NCBI GenBank assembly: GCA_964035545.1
Contig: OZ037767.1
Location: forward strand, 7,554,207-7,618,206
Reading direction: 5' to 3'
Length of the DNA stretch: 64,000 nt
Origin: Bugula neritina
Taxonomy: Eukaryota > Bryozoa > Gymnolaemata > Cheilostomatida > Bugulidae
The notes beneath the pieces are model-generated. The model had not been told where the DNA came from. It did not search any database and was given only the letters and a program-made list of their open reading frames with translations. Below, piece by piece: positions 38,041 to 52,100 of the stretch. A program made the position numbers and the translations under genes. Position 1 is the first letter of the stretch. Each line of letters starts with the position of its first letter.

Positions 38041-38924
38041 TTCAACTTAAAACTTTTTGTGAGTAGAGTCTCTGCATAAGATCTTACAATTGTTCTACTT
38101 TTAGTTTTATAATCACTTTAAGTTTATTATAATGATTTAATTTAAATTTTCATAAAGTTAAATTGTTTGATATTATTATTATTCATACTGATACTCAATA
38201 TGAATATCATAGTGATACTGATAGACCATAAGTCCATAACCCATGCTCATACTCATAGGAATAGGTCATAACTGGCATAAATGATTAGTGGTAACTAAGT
38301 GATAGCCGATAGCACAAGTAAATTTACCGATATTCATATTGATAGGGGGTATCTTCAAGTTCATATTTTTATTTAATTTTCACAATTATTATTATAATAA
38401 AATTATTATTTGATTATGATAAGTGATTATGATTATATTCGTCTTATCTTTATTAATCATAATGGTACTGATAGTAACTGTAAACTTGTAGGACTATCAA
38501 TATCAGTATGACTATCAGTATCACTATCAGTATGACATTGGCTACGTCAGTGGATTGCCTGATCGGCTATGACTATGAGTATGAAATTGACTATCACTAT
38601 GGGTCTGTTGATTATATCATATGAGTAATACTTATTCACAGTATGACTAAATCATGTAATAGGTAAAGTTATACTTATACTTGTAGTAAATAACTATAAT
38701 TATAAATATGTGTAAGTAATAACTTATTTCTTACTAGTATAACGTAACAGTATACAGCATATATTAACATTGTTATACTTATAATAGTAACTAATTAGTT
38801 ATTGTATCAGTATCACTATCTGTATAAGTAAGTAATTGCCATTACCAGTGTCATAGACTTCTTACCAGGCTTATTCCTAATATGTTTATGGCATTGGCAA
38901 TGGCAATCACTCTGAACTATTGCC

Positions 38925-39083
38925 CTAGCTGTGTCTAATCTTCAAATCTCTAATAGTTCTTGGCAGCAAGCTGTTCATGTACTTGGTACCGTTAGCCTGT
39001 ACTGATCGATGATGTCTATCCTCCTGTTTCGGGCGAGTCTGTGCAATGCTTGCAGTTAACTGAAATTGATGCAACCTTGAGTG
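38925..39083 (-). pseudogene. C-terminal fragment of a non-LTR reverse transcriptase
   Basis: The minus strand holds one open stretch starting HSRLHQFQL and ending T-K-Y-M-N-S-L-L-P-R-T-I-R-D-L-K-I then a stop (TAG at 38927-38925). This is the same C-terminal motif (YxNSFLPRSxRDL) seen in the plus-strand remnant at 7240-7328. Only about 50 residues remain. Confidence 0.6.
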
Positions 39084-39510
39084 TCTTTGTTTTAAATCTA
39101 AATGATAGATGTTTACTAAAGTTCTTTAATGATACTTTGTGCACTCTTGAACCCTGCGAATTTGTAAATTTTATATGTTTCTTGGCCACTTCCAGTTGCT
39201 TCTATATCTATATATAACAGTATATGAAAAACGAATGATATGTAGCAGTGCATGTATAAAAACATGTAATATTTTTAACCTTCAAAGTGATTATATGCTA
39301 TCAGTAGAGCAAATGCTATAAATTGTAAATCACTAGCATGTTGATTGCCTTGACTTTGTACTCATTAGATATTGCAATAAGCTTTGAGTGCCATTATTTA
39401 AATAATGGTTGTTTTACAGTTATTTTAAGCACTAAAACATATAAATACTGATCAATTTTTTTTACTTTCTCTCAACCATGTCTATTTTTGTAGGCTTAAA
39501 CTGAAAGAAT
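39084..39510. other. 5' flank of the sulfotransferase-like gene
   Basis: No coding seen. A pyrimidine stretch plus TAG (TTTTTGTAG at 39485-39493) lies about 17 bp before the ATG and could be a 5' UTR or trans-splice acceptor. Confidence 0.35.
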
Positions 39511-41746
39511 ATGGTTGTCAATCAGTTCAAGACTTTTGGCTTTGTTTTGTGCCAATTGCGCTACTTCTTGTTGAAATTAGTCACAGGTCTTCTGCAACAG
39601 ATTCTACATCGCTGTAATGGTAAGCAATCAAATTTAGACGGTCAAGATTTCCAGTTTTATTGTGGCAGGTTTTTATGCACAATTTTTTTCTGTTTTTGTA
39701 AATATAAGAATTCTGAGAGTAGGAATGGATAGCGGATGAATTTATCTGATAAACCTTTGCTTTAAAGTGAGCCGGTCACAGTTCTACAAGATATTTACAA
39801 CTAAGCTGTTTGATATTAACTTTTGCGAGCAACAGTCATATCTAAATTAAATATTGCTGTAAAGTTGTCAACAATTGTTAGCTATCACATTCCTTGTTAC
39901 TTGGCAGCGTTTAACCAATTTTAACCATTATTTCTCTATATAGTTATTCAGAATGTAATACTATAATTCTTCCTTTGGCACTCTTGTTACACAGTCATAT
40001 TTTCTACAGGTGTAGCTGCTCACAGAAAAAGAGTCTTTGCTGGCACCGACACAACCGGGCATGTGGCTGAAGTGTCCCGGGTCATTGCCAGATTGCCTGG
40101 TATCGGCATGTCGGTCGCCTCACACTCTCACTTTCTCTGTTGGCATGAGAAGTTTACTGATATTCATTACATATTGAAACCAAATGTCACTCTTTACTTT
40201 ATGAATTCTAGCCAAGCTGTGTTTGTTGAAAATCCAATAGACGTAAACATTTATGATACTAAAAAACATCCGTTTTTCTTCATTGCCCAACGTCTCTCTT
40301 GTGTCAAAGTTATTACAGTACCGATGAGTGACTTATTAAAGTTATCTTCCAGAATTGGAGACCCTAAATGTTCCGTTGGATGGATATTTCACATGACTCG
40401 CTGTGGCTCTACTGCCGTCGTACAGGGTTTGAATGCTGTGCCTAACTGCAGGGTTGTATCAGAAAGCCAAGATTTATTGGTTCTTCTTTCCGAAATAGCA
40501 ATGAAACAGAATGTAAACTTTAATGACTATTTAACCAGTTCTACATTCAGGGAAATTCTAACCTTTTCAGTTCGATTTATCTTGAAAGATTTCTCCAAAT
40601 CTGAATTTGCTTGCATTAAAACAACGGGATCTTTCAGCTACTGTCTTATATCTCTTATTGCTGATATTTTTCCAAATCACAAGTTTGTATCAATGCATCG
40701 AGATGGCTTGGCAACAGCCAAGTCAATGTGGAGAATGGGCAACGCTCATGTTGGTCTAAAGGCTGGGTTATTTGTTTTTAACAGACTTCCCACTAAATTG
40801 ACAAGGTCACTACAGAAATTTCTTTTTATAATAAGTAATGGCTTAATGGCTGAAGTTGAGAGTTACTTTTATAATGGAGAATTGAATTTATTTGTCCTTC
40901 TGTTTATCCAATGGGTCACCAACATTGTTACATTTTTACGGGCTTCTCCATCAATGAGAGGGAAACTGTTGCCCATATTCCACGATGATTTTCAAGCAGA
41001 CCGACCCCAAGTAATACTTCAAGTAAGTTTGCTCCAATTTCATTGACTAACAATAATTTTATTTTTATTTTTATATAAATTTATTTATTTCATCCTTTTT
41101 TTAATAAGCAGCAAAAATGTAATGTGTAGGATTTGGTTGTTTTAGTATATTCTCAGCAAACACAATACTACCTTCTGTGGAAGTTGTAATTCCTTACTGC
41201 ATAGAAAACTATAGAGGGATTTGTTATTCTGCGCCCTGTGCTCATAGTTTCTTACAAATAACATGTGGTTTCCGCACTCTTATTAGTAACTTCAGCCATT
41301 TCCAAAGGCATGCTAGTCTAATGAAGCATAAAATGGTGGAAATATTGCTGGCTCACTCAATTACTATGTCATCAATTATAAAATAACACTCAACTTCTAG
41401 TCTTTGAAGTTAGGCCTATATTACTGGGTAAAAGCTCAGTCATCAACTTTCATTACTTTTATAAAAAATAAAGTTTATTTTCAAAATTCTATATTCGTAG
41501 TTGTTTTTCTAGATCTGTGAATATTTTGGCATATCTGGAGAACACCTGCCGGCGTGTACTCAAGCTATGGAAGGTGATAGTCAGGCCGGCACTCCTCTCG
41601 ATTTGAAACTTCTTCAGACTAAAGTACCATGGAAAGGAGATGAGCAGACGGTGATAATTTGCAACTCCATCCTTGAACGTTTTAATTTGCCTGATATTAA
41701 CACTAAGTTTCGGTTTAATTCTAATTTACAAATTGAAGCCATTTAA
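39511..41746 (+). CDS. Sulfotransferase-fold protein (PAPS-binding P-loop type)
   Basis: Three exons: 39511-39619, 40010-41022 and 41513-41746 (TAA). Phases 1 and 0 agree, giving 451 residues. The N-terminal 36 residues contain hydrophobic stretches that could anchor it. The signature is GWIFHMTRCGSTAVVQGL at about residues 160-177, where T-R-C-G-S-T fits the 5'-phosphosulfate-binding loop of sulfotransferases, followed by V-V-S-E-S-Q-D. Further on, FVSMHRDGLATAKSMWR (about 262-278) has the R...S pattern of the 3'-phosphate-binding site. A family of this type (P-loop with TRCGST, then SE) occurs in bacteria and in uncharacterised invertebrate proteins. Substrate unknown. A catalytic base cannot be assigned with confidence. 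A likely AATAAA lies at 42212. Confidence 0.7.
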
Positions 41747-42211
41747 AACTTTATTATGTATCCTCTTTTAACACTCTTGCATAATTTTTTTTATATAATT
41801 TCGTACAATTTTCTACCATTATAAGAAATCTAAACAGTTCCCTTATTGGGCGTTCATTCAGCTAACCTCTAATTGAAATTGCTTACCTGTGAAAAGGTTT
41901 ATTTATGTACTTTGCTCTACTGAAGTTGCCTGGATTTGTACAGCAGGAACCTATCCATCACACCACATGATGTGTTTTTCGTTCATTATTGATAGTCTTG
42001 TTCAGTTGTAGACATTTAAAATTCTTGTTTAAAAGTTCTTATTGGATTAAAAGCATATTTTAAAGGAAAAAGTTTTACAATGTCAAATAATATTATTTGA
42101 TGTGTGGTGCATCTTTTGCAGTGTTTTCTTATATCTTCTAAAATCTATTTTTGCTAAACTTTAGTGATTTTATACATAACATATTTTCTATGTTAATACT
42201 CTCAAATTTTC

Positions 42212-42217
42212 AATAAA
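42212..42217 (+). terminator. Likely polyadenylation signal of the sulfotransferase-like gene
   Basis: AATAAA 466 bp after the stop codon at 41746, the first clear one on this strand. Confidence 0.4.
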
Positions 42218-42324
42218 ATGACACTTGTAAATGTAATTAATTCCAACATGATAAATGCCAGTACAGTAAACTACGCATATGCCTAATGTCATATAATAGT
42301 GTCTCATTTTAATCTTGCATATGG

Positions 42325-42420
42325 AAGCAGCCTTGATCCGGTGGTTCCAGCACTGGCCAAGCAAGCACTAGGTTGAATCTAGGCAAGACTATTAGTGTCA
42401 GAAAGATTGTATTTGCGCCT
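42325..42420 (+). repeat. Degenerate tRNA-like SINE fragment
   Basis: Reads GCAGCCTTGATCCGGTGGTT then GCACTAGGTTGAATCTAGGC, with a B-box-like GGTTGAATC and a following GACTATTAGTG shared in part with the SINE copy at 47973. Weak. Confidence 0.35.
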
Positions 42421-43154
42421 TTGTGACATCACACACAGTTCTTAGCTCATTTGTTTCACCTCTACCATCAGGGCTTCTTGCATAAATGTAGACCTCATGA
42501 TTAAACAACTAATTCTCAAGTGATATTTTCCAACTGCCTGTATTACAGTTTATTCTTTATATAACATTAGGCCTATAATATGACCGTATATTAAATTTAT
42601 AAGCATGACCAGAAAATGAGCAGTTGAACATGTTATACATTATACTGTGCATATGAGCAGGCAGTTTTCATGCTTTATTATATCTTTCAGTCTTTTGTAT
42701 GTTAACCATAATTAATTATATTACAACTTGACAAGGGAAGCAAGTCAGTTTTTTTCTACAGTTTATGGCTTTTTAAATTAAAAACATGCGCGTCTTACTT
42801 TAGAAAAAGTACCAGGAAGTTTTATCTTGGCACAAATAAATTATATATAAGCAGATTGATATATGCACAGTATACCATTACCTCATATGAAGCATTTCAA
42901 ATGTTGGAGTATGACGGCAAAGAATTTATTAGGGGTTAGAGAATTTATGGTACTGCAGTCCATTTAATATATAAACTATAAATGTTGCAATGCTCAAAGA
43001 AAATCTTGATTAACATCATTAATCAATGAGGCATTAATTTTGATTTGCAAAATTTTATAAACCATCAAATGTATTGAGGAGTTTTCATTTGAGTCTGTGA
43101 AGGCTACAATATAAGTCTCTTTTTTGCTGTTTCATATATTAAATGTACATAACA

Positions 43155-46100
43155 ATGCGATGGGCATTGCTTATAGTTCCACTGCTCTTGCTAAAAAACT
43201 TATGCATCGCATCTTCCCATACACTTGGTGAGTATACTGTATTTCTATGACTCCTATGTCTATATAATTATTAACCATCCTGTGGAGGCTATTAACAATT
43301 TTTAATTTTAAGCTGTAAATAGTAACCGCGGTTATAATTTTAATTGAAAATTTTTTTGAAGATAGTTCTTGGCTGCAAAATTTTTTGAAGATAGTAGGCT
43401 ACTTGTAATATATAACATTATAATCTTATTTATGAATTCAGTGTATAGGTATAATTTGTACATATAATAGTATGTTTATATGATATACATACAAATGCAT
43501 ATATGTATATTATATAAATGTGTGTATATGTAATAATTCAAGTGCAAGCTCTTTAAATAGCAAAAGATCATGTACTAAATATTATTTTATGTATCGTCAA
43601 CTTTCTTCAACAAAATTGTCTATGCATGTAGTAAACTATATCATATACATAAACCATATTCACTTTGTAATATTTGTGCATGAGAATATTATATAGAATA
43701 ATAATCCCAATTAATGAACTAGAAGTAGTACTGTTTTACACTTGATCATAATATTATAATATTGAATTATATCCAGTCATTGGACTACTCCATTTTTTTA
43801 GATGTGGGAAATATCACGGCTGGGGAAAATTCTAACCTAAAGACAATTGTTGATGCTGCTCAAGATTTGCTAGATAGCCCAGGTTCTGATAATGATCATG
43901 GTGAAGATGACGAGGAGGCGGATGTATCTATTCAACAATATGCCAACGGGAAACTAAAGATGCGGTTCAGATCTCATGGCAGAAACCACACTCTGAATCT
44001 GAAAGAAAGTAAAACTGATTTATCTCGATTGCCAATCAAATTACTTGGTATGTCTGCAGACGATGAAAAAATAGTAAAAGAAAAATTGAAGGTAATTTAT
44101 GATTTTTTTCTATTAAAATATAGTAGTAGAAATAGTTTCGATAGCACCTAATTTTTAAAATTATTACCAGTTATACTGTACAATGAGATATAACTTTAAC
44201 TTTATAACATATATGCTACATAATTATAATAAATTCCTGCTAACCAAAATTTGATATGCTGGCTTAATTTAGAAATTACGAAATTTACGAAATATTACAC
44301 AATGTTGTCAAAGTTACAAATATTATTATATAATTTGGCTAACTAAAAGTTGAGTTCAAAAATTCATATTTTAAAAGCTATATATAGCAATTAACAAAGT
44401 TTTCAAAGTGCCTGAAGGCAGAGAGGAATAAAGCTCTATGAGGACTTTGTTGCAACAATTATTTATTTAATTTGTTATAGAAATAATTGGCTGTACTTAG
44501 CTCAAATATGTGCACTTTGAACTTGCATATCTAAGTTTACAGAATTTAAGTCTAATTCTTAAAAAGCACACATTTTTGCATATCTATAGTACATTTTGTA
44601 AATCTGTAGTCATATGGTTATGTCATTGTTTCTGCAACAAGTAAACATTTCGATAATGTCATTAATTAATTGTTGATTAGATGAAAGATAGATTGTTGGA
44701 AGATAAATAAAAGAGCTTAAGTTGCCTTTATACCTTCACGATTTTTGGTCAGAATTTCAATTTGGCCGGGTTGAAATTTCTCCGAGTATAGTAATCAAAT
44801 TATTACTTCTTTGCATATTTTTACAGCGAATACAATTTACAATATCATTATATCAATTAAAAATATCACATTGATATTATACCACAAAAGGCATGTATGA
44901 AAATTCATAAACTAATTTTGGAATGTATTGATTATATTTCTCGACTTTCTCATGTTAAAAAAGCTAGATTTTCTTATTAGGGTTTTTTGGCCTTTTGTTA
45001 CTAGAAACTGGAACACAGCTGTAAACTTTATATATCACACAAGAACTTTGTCTGTTAGTTCTTTTACTTTATTATAATAACTGTAAAAGCATTTAAAAAT
45101 ATTATAGCTTACCCAGGAGAGGTACTGGTTCTATAAAACTGTGACAGTGGTATTTATATGTATATGTTGATGAATGACGCAACTACTATAAATAAAATTG
45201 TAATTAATGATTAATCAAAAACCGGCATCACAGGAGTAAGTATAAACATGATTACTTATATTAGCAAACACATGAAAACAGCTTAAAAAACTCTGCAATG
45301 AATCAATTTTGTCCAAACAAAAAGTTTTAAGCAATCATAGTTGTGTTGTCAGCTATAAGCACATTGCTAACCATGTCATGATATCTGCAGGAAAGCTTCA
45401 TACTTTTAAGCAATGGAGTTATAAGTATAAATAAGAATCAGCTGACAAAGTTAAGATAGTTAACTGTATATCTTAACACCATTGTTGTGTATTTTTTTAT
45501 AAATAATTTTCAAAATTGAATTTTGCTGTCATTAATTGGGAATTCAGAAAATAGATAGCTGGGAAAAACAAGCAGTGCATGTTACAATAGTTTTTATGTA
45601 CTATTTCATTCGCCTGGTATTTGTTACAAGCTAAAATTTTTATCATTATGAAAATTACTTTGTAAAATGATGAGCTGTACTTTTATATTTTGAAATAAAT
45701 AATACATATGGTTATGCTCTCTTGATTCTGGAAATCTGTATATTTAAGACAATTAGTTTGTAGCACCAGTATAGCATTATGTGAGAGCAGCAGTACAATG
45801 TTCTACATGAACAAGTACAACTGTATTAAAATGGTATACTGTACAATGAAGTTATATTCTGAAGGCCAATTTTTCTTCCCGTGCATATTATGTACTCAAA
45901 CACAAAAATATTTCAGATCTAATAAATTAGAAAAAAAATTTTTTCCCCCAATTGAACTTTGGCCAAAGAGTTAAAGAGCTACAGCGTTTGATATTGACAT
46001 CAAATATACAGCATTTACCTGCAACGCCCATGTTTAATGGACTGGAAAATATGGCATCCTTTTAACAAGCAAATGTGATACTTAATCTAATATCTAATTT

Positions 46101-49100
46101 GGCAAGGTACTTCATCACTGGAATTTTATATAAATAATAAAGATTTTAGTGGTGCACTGTGGCTCAAAGGTATGAGGAACTTTTTACAAAACTTTCACTC
46201 CAGGAAAAATTTATTTAATAATAATCTGCCAAAAATTTGCATAGCAATTTGTTTTCAACTGTGAAAAATAAATATTTTATATATTGATCAATTGGTGATT
46301 AGCTCTAAAAATTAATTTAAAAATCTATAGCCTACAATTTCTTTATAACATATTGAGTAGTATTTTAACTCTTGCAATAGAGATGTGCCCGAAACCGTTT
46401 TCTAATTTTATCTTTATGAAACGTTGTGCATATTACATCAAATATTTTTTATTTTCATTTTGTTTATATACGTCAATAGTTAAATGCAAGTGTAAACAAA
46501 AGTATTCTAACAAAATTGCATTCTCCAATTAGGCAATGTTAACCTACTTTTTTCTTGAATTGTAGTTGTGGGCTCTCAGATTGTTTTTTTCAAAGTCTTT
46601 AACATTAATTTATAAATTAAATCAACACAATATAGTTCAACAAAACTCAATTTCAGTAACTACATGTATATGCATATACATAGTAGCAATATTATATTCG
46701 TTTCAGAATATAAAGCTGATGAAGGATCCGACACGCTCTGCTATTGTCGCCCTGCAGAAGGCTGACAGCAACGGAACTCTGGTTTTAAAAGTTAGTTGAG
46801 TATCTCATTCATGGTTATTTTCAATAGCTGTTTCAAAAACTCATTCTTTTTAAAATATAGTTTTGAACTGTGAATACATTTATAAAAAATAATATTATAA
46901 TAGTATTATTTAAATAATATGTTGGTTTAATAATTTGATATCCAAAATAAAAAAATTGTTTTAAACGGAGCTTCACTCATAGCTTGATTGAAATTAATCA
47001 AAAATATGCCATTGTAAAATATTACATTATATATGTGTTTGAAATTTTTGTGTATGTGCTTAAACTTTATAGATCATACATGCAGTTTGATTATTCAAAA
47101 AGATATAAATATCTCTTTGGATAATTAAAAAAATAATAATTTTTGATAAAAAGCAATAAATATTATCATTTTTTCTATAGTGTTATAATGTCTTTGAATG
47201 TGTTTTTTTTTAAATTATAACAACTAATCACCATCCCTGTGTTTACATATAGCAAGGGGTGATTCAAGTAGAGGGCCACCAGATTCATCTTAGGGCCGTA
47301 GAAAAAAGCTCAAAGAAAGCCAGAGTTAGTAAAAGATCTATCTCTGAACAAAGAAATATTTCTCACCCAGGTATGGCCATGTAGGTCAGACATTGAGTTT
47401 CAAAAGCTATGTTATGCATTTCGTGTTTACATCTCTAAGCTGCTATTTTTAATAATTTTCTTTGTCATTGCAATCATAAACATTTATAATTAAAATGAAA
47501 AAGTGGCAGAGTAAGTGATTATTAATAATAGTACTTTTGTTTTGGTTAGAAAATATCAACTACATTTAGTATATATTTTTACAAGTTTTTGTCAAAAAGC
47601 CTTTATTTAAGCACCTTCAACTTCATAACATTTAAAATTTTTGTCCATATTTCTTTTGCAATTTATGTTATGAAAACTGTAACAAAATGGTAATTATATA
47701 GCAGTTTTACAACTACACCCTATAGGTTTTATTTCAAACTTCATATTGTATATAATAATGCTTAAATAAACTACATGCTATAACTCTCTGTGAGAAACCC
47801 CTAATGGAAAGAGTTGTTGTTAAAGCAGGCTATAAGGACCTTTTAAATGAGACACAGGAGCAATTGTGACTGGAAGCTCTTCTTTACATCACCAATAGTC
47901 TTTGTCTGGGCTCGAACCCATGACCTCATGTTTACTAGGCAATTGCTCTAACCCCTAGACCGCTGCTGCTACATTTAGATGATCTGTTAAATAAAACTAA
48001 CTTTAATTGTAGTTCCCCTGGAAAGCAACAACACAGCCAGTTCACGCCTAACAGCAACCGTGATACCAGTAGCGGCTACAGTGGAGCTGGTTCTTGTTAT
48101 TGACTATTCTCTTTGGAAAAAGATGTCTTCAAAAGTAGCTGGAAATGAAACAGACGACATGGTTGATGTTCTTCTTTATTACGCCCATATGGTAGAGATT
48201 GTAAGTGGTTATCAGAACTAAATAATAGCTATTTTAATTGATTTATGTTTGTTGGGGAGTTGCTCAGTAATCCAATTACAAAACATATCAAGGCAAATCT
48301 CTAAAATATATAGGCCTTAGTTTTTGGCTCAATGACTAACTTTGTTGCTGCTATGATTATTACTTCTACTAACAAAGTATTTAGAATTATATTGTTTTGT
48401 GGAAAGTAGAATTACTTGAAGACGCTTATGATTGGTGTTATGCAGCTATATTGCTTTCTTATAACAATTATTGAATAAAATCGCATTTAGGCCAACGGTG
48501 TATTGTGTATTGTAAGAAATACTATAGCTATACAATAATCTCCCGTAAATTTGTGAGACTAATAAAATATAGACAATTTAAATCAATAAAAATAAGATCA
48601 GTTTATGCATAATTCTTATAGAAATGCAAAAATTATTATTTGCATGAGTGCAATAATTAGAAATATCATTTTAAATGCTAAGACTGAACATGTCTTTAAA
48701 TACATGAGTCTACAATAAAACTTTAAACATATATCTAACTAAATACATGAAACTCTATCATGGCTTTAATTGTATCATGAGTATTCCTTATATTAACTGA
48801 AAAAGCAAACCACTATAGAACTGAAACTTTTACACCTTCTACTGTTGCAGTAGCTTTTTGGCAGCTTTCCAAAAACCATTGTGTTACGAAAGCTATTTGT
48901 GAAAGCTTTAGTGATAGCTATTTACTGACAGTTTTTGGTCGATGAGTCAGTGTAGCTCAATTTTTCTCCTGCTAAAGATGCAGGCAATCTATACTTAATT
49001 GTCAAAATAGTTGTAAGTATCAAGTATTATATTATCTTTTGTTTTGAATTCCATTAACTAAATGTTTTGTCAGCTATGTAATTAATGTTAAGTTAACAAT

Positions 49101-52100
49101 ATGTTTGTAATTTTCATGGTTATAGGTTACAGTATGAGTATGAGTCTAAGTATGAATGTGAGCTCAAGTCCAAGTCTAACTTAGAAAATATACTGTTAAC
49201 AATAAAAAAAAATAGAGTTGTGGCCTGCATCAGTGTCCTCCATCCATTCACCCTTTATTAAGTGAATTACAATACATAGGCAACTGTGCCAAACAGCATT
49301 CGTGCTGACGCAACAATCATCAGCTGATACAGTAACCATTATCGGCTGGCACATCTACCAGCTTTGTCCTGTGCTTGCCAAACTTTGATAATGTTATTGA
49401 GCTGGTGATAAAATGTTTTCACAATTCTTATTGGTTTTTGATTTTAATTTTAGCAAACTTGAAACTAACAAGCTAGCAAAAGCAACAAGCTAAAGCTATT
49501 AGAAAAAGTCATGCATATATTATATTACTATACTATATATTTTTTCAGATGAATGATATGTACGAAGGCATGAACAATGAAAACTTGAAAATCAATGTGG
49601 AGTTTGCCGGATCAGTAGTAATTACTGTAAGTCGAAGCTAGGCGCAGTGAATATAATAAAATATCACCTGGGAGTCCTCTAGTCAAAAACCGCTTATTTA
49701 AAATAACTGAACAAAGAGACATTAAATGCCATATATGGGTTTTGAACTTATTAGAATAAAAAGTAGCTAATTTTTTACAAAGTAATATGTATGTTAATTA
49801 TAATTTGCACTTTACATTTTGCTAAATTTTTACATGCTACAAGTTTCTTATAAAGTTTATTGCCAGCTATTGAGTTGTATCATAAAAAATATTTTTAGTC
49901 ACCATTCTACTTGAGAAACCTAACAGAGAATTATAAATATTCACTGAATGATGGGCGAGTTTTGATAGATACAAAGCCTGCAATAGCAAGACTACGGAAC
50001 TGGGTTGACTCGGCTTCTGGTAAAAGTACTCTGCCACCATTTGATCATGTTATGCTCTTAACAGCGTAAGTATAAAAGTTTGTCTTACATGATCTATATA
50101 TAGGTTTTTTACAGAAATTAGTTGAAAGTTGCATAAACTGATTAAAAAAGACAAATCATTTGATAAAAAGATATAAATTGCATATATATTGGTTTTGACC
50201 AATGAGCAACCAGCTTGGCATTGTGTTAAGCAATTCACCAGAATGTTTTGACGGTTATGTAGAGATGATTCAAAATTTTTAAGGGTATAATGGATGAAGA
50301 AGTATGTTAGCTGCTTCAACAAAACAATAAAAAAGAAACAATAATTTATCATTGACGGTTTTAATAAACTATATCTACTTTTAGGGCTGAATGATAATTT
50401 TTTCACACAACGAAATTGTAAGGAACAAACTTTTATGGCAAATATTTATACTTGAGATATGGCATTTTTGTTTCATTTATGGTAATATTATGAGGTGTAG
50501 GCTGATACAAAGCATTGTAGGATAATCATTGTTGAGTATTTGATTGCCTTAGTTATTATATATTATAGGCTATTCAATATCTGATATGAAAAAATATTTT
50601 AGTCTCATACATATTTTGATCATAACTGCGATGCCTGTTAAATATATTTTAGTCACAGAATGACAAAAATGTATTTACTATAAGAATATTCTTATATGTT
50701 GAATGTATTGATTTATAGATTATGTTTCAGGTACGACATGTTTCATCTGGACACCCTAACCCTTGGCCCAGTTGGTATGTCATGGAAATGATGATACTTT
50801 TGACACACACACACACACGCACGCACGCACGCACGCACGCACACTTGAAATATAATTATATCTAATATTTACACACAGTATATAATATTTGAAATGCATG
50901 CTGTATGCTACTTCAGGGTGTAAATTTATATTCATTTTAGTGTTTATTATATAAAAAAGTATAGACAAAGAAAGAAAATGGTGTTCTATATAGCATGTAA
51001 CACTTACAACTTTTCTTTGCATAGTTAATGATAATATGCTTTCAACAGGAATAGCCTATCTTGGTGGAATATGTGATTCTGGAAACGCTACCTCTATTGT
51101 GGAGAGCAAAAACACTTTGACTTTGACTGCCACTGTAGCTGCCCATGAGTTGGGGCACAGGTCAGTTAGTGCAAGACATTGCAATTTTAATTCTAATTTT
51201 ACCAACATCACTGAATCAAACTACTTCTTAAAATTAAATTGCTTTTTTTAATGAAATGCCCACCTGAATCCTAACACAGGGAGCTCACATTGCGTTGCTT
51301 TCTTGAAAAAGATACAGCCATTTTATGTCATAACCCTTTATATTTAAACTCGGTTATGTTTTGTTTGGCTTACAACATTTCAATAAGCATATGCCTTTTT
51401 ATAATGCCAGTCTATTCTGTTTAGCTGAGCAGTTATGATGTTGCTTAAGTTATAATTTTTTAACTCATCCTCAGTGAAATAATATTTCTCTTTACACAGT
51501 TTACCTATAATCATCTATGCACTTCATTTGAGAATCAAAAATTTTGTATTACAGTCTTGGTGCGAATCACGATGGCTCTAGAGAAAGTTCGGCACAGTGT
51601 GGTGATGAAAACTTTATAATGTCTGCTAAAACAGGATTTAATAAAAACCTCAACAATAGGTTTCTGTTTTCTTGCTGTTCACAGCGTAGCTTTTATACCA
51701 CTTTAAGATCGTAAGTATGAAGTTGTATACTTCAATTAAAACTAATGCAGTTGCCAGTTTTACTTATTAGTAATTAGGTAAAAGCTGATAAATAAAACTT
51801 AAGGTGCAATGCATGTAATGCATCTCTTGCAATTATGACGTGTGATGTTTTGTTTTGCAGGCATTTCTTGGAAAACTAGTAATATTTAAACACAATCCTT
51901 AAATATTTAGACATTTGATTCAATAATAAAATAAATGAGATGAACTGCTTGTATTAGCTGTTTATTCTATGTATTTCAAATGTATACTACGCAAAGTCAA
52001 GATTAGTATGAAATACATATAGGAAAAAGGAGTGATTTTATGACAACTGTCTCTTAATATAAAATACAGTGCAGTTACCAAAATATTGTTAATATTATAT

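Larger units (their letters stand above)
41747..43154. other. Intergenic DNA between the sulfotransferase-like and protease genes
   Basis: AATAAA at 42212-42217 is the likely 3' end signal of the upstream gene. A degenerate tRNA-like SINE fragment (B-box-like GGTTGAATC) lies at about 42325-42420. TATAAG at about 43111 lies some 45 bp before the protease ATG. Confidence 0.4.

Noticed and set aside
47800-47973. Functional tRNA gene on the minus strand
   Set aside because: A and B boxes are present but the stem pairing and acceptor end are not; the SINE body follows directly.
50050-50406. 118-codon minus-strand frame
   Set aside because: Overlaps a protease exon end and an AT-rich intron; hydrophobic low-complexity translation without support.
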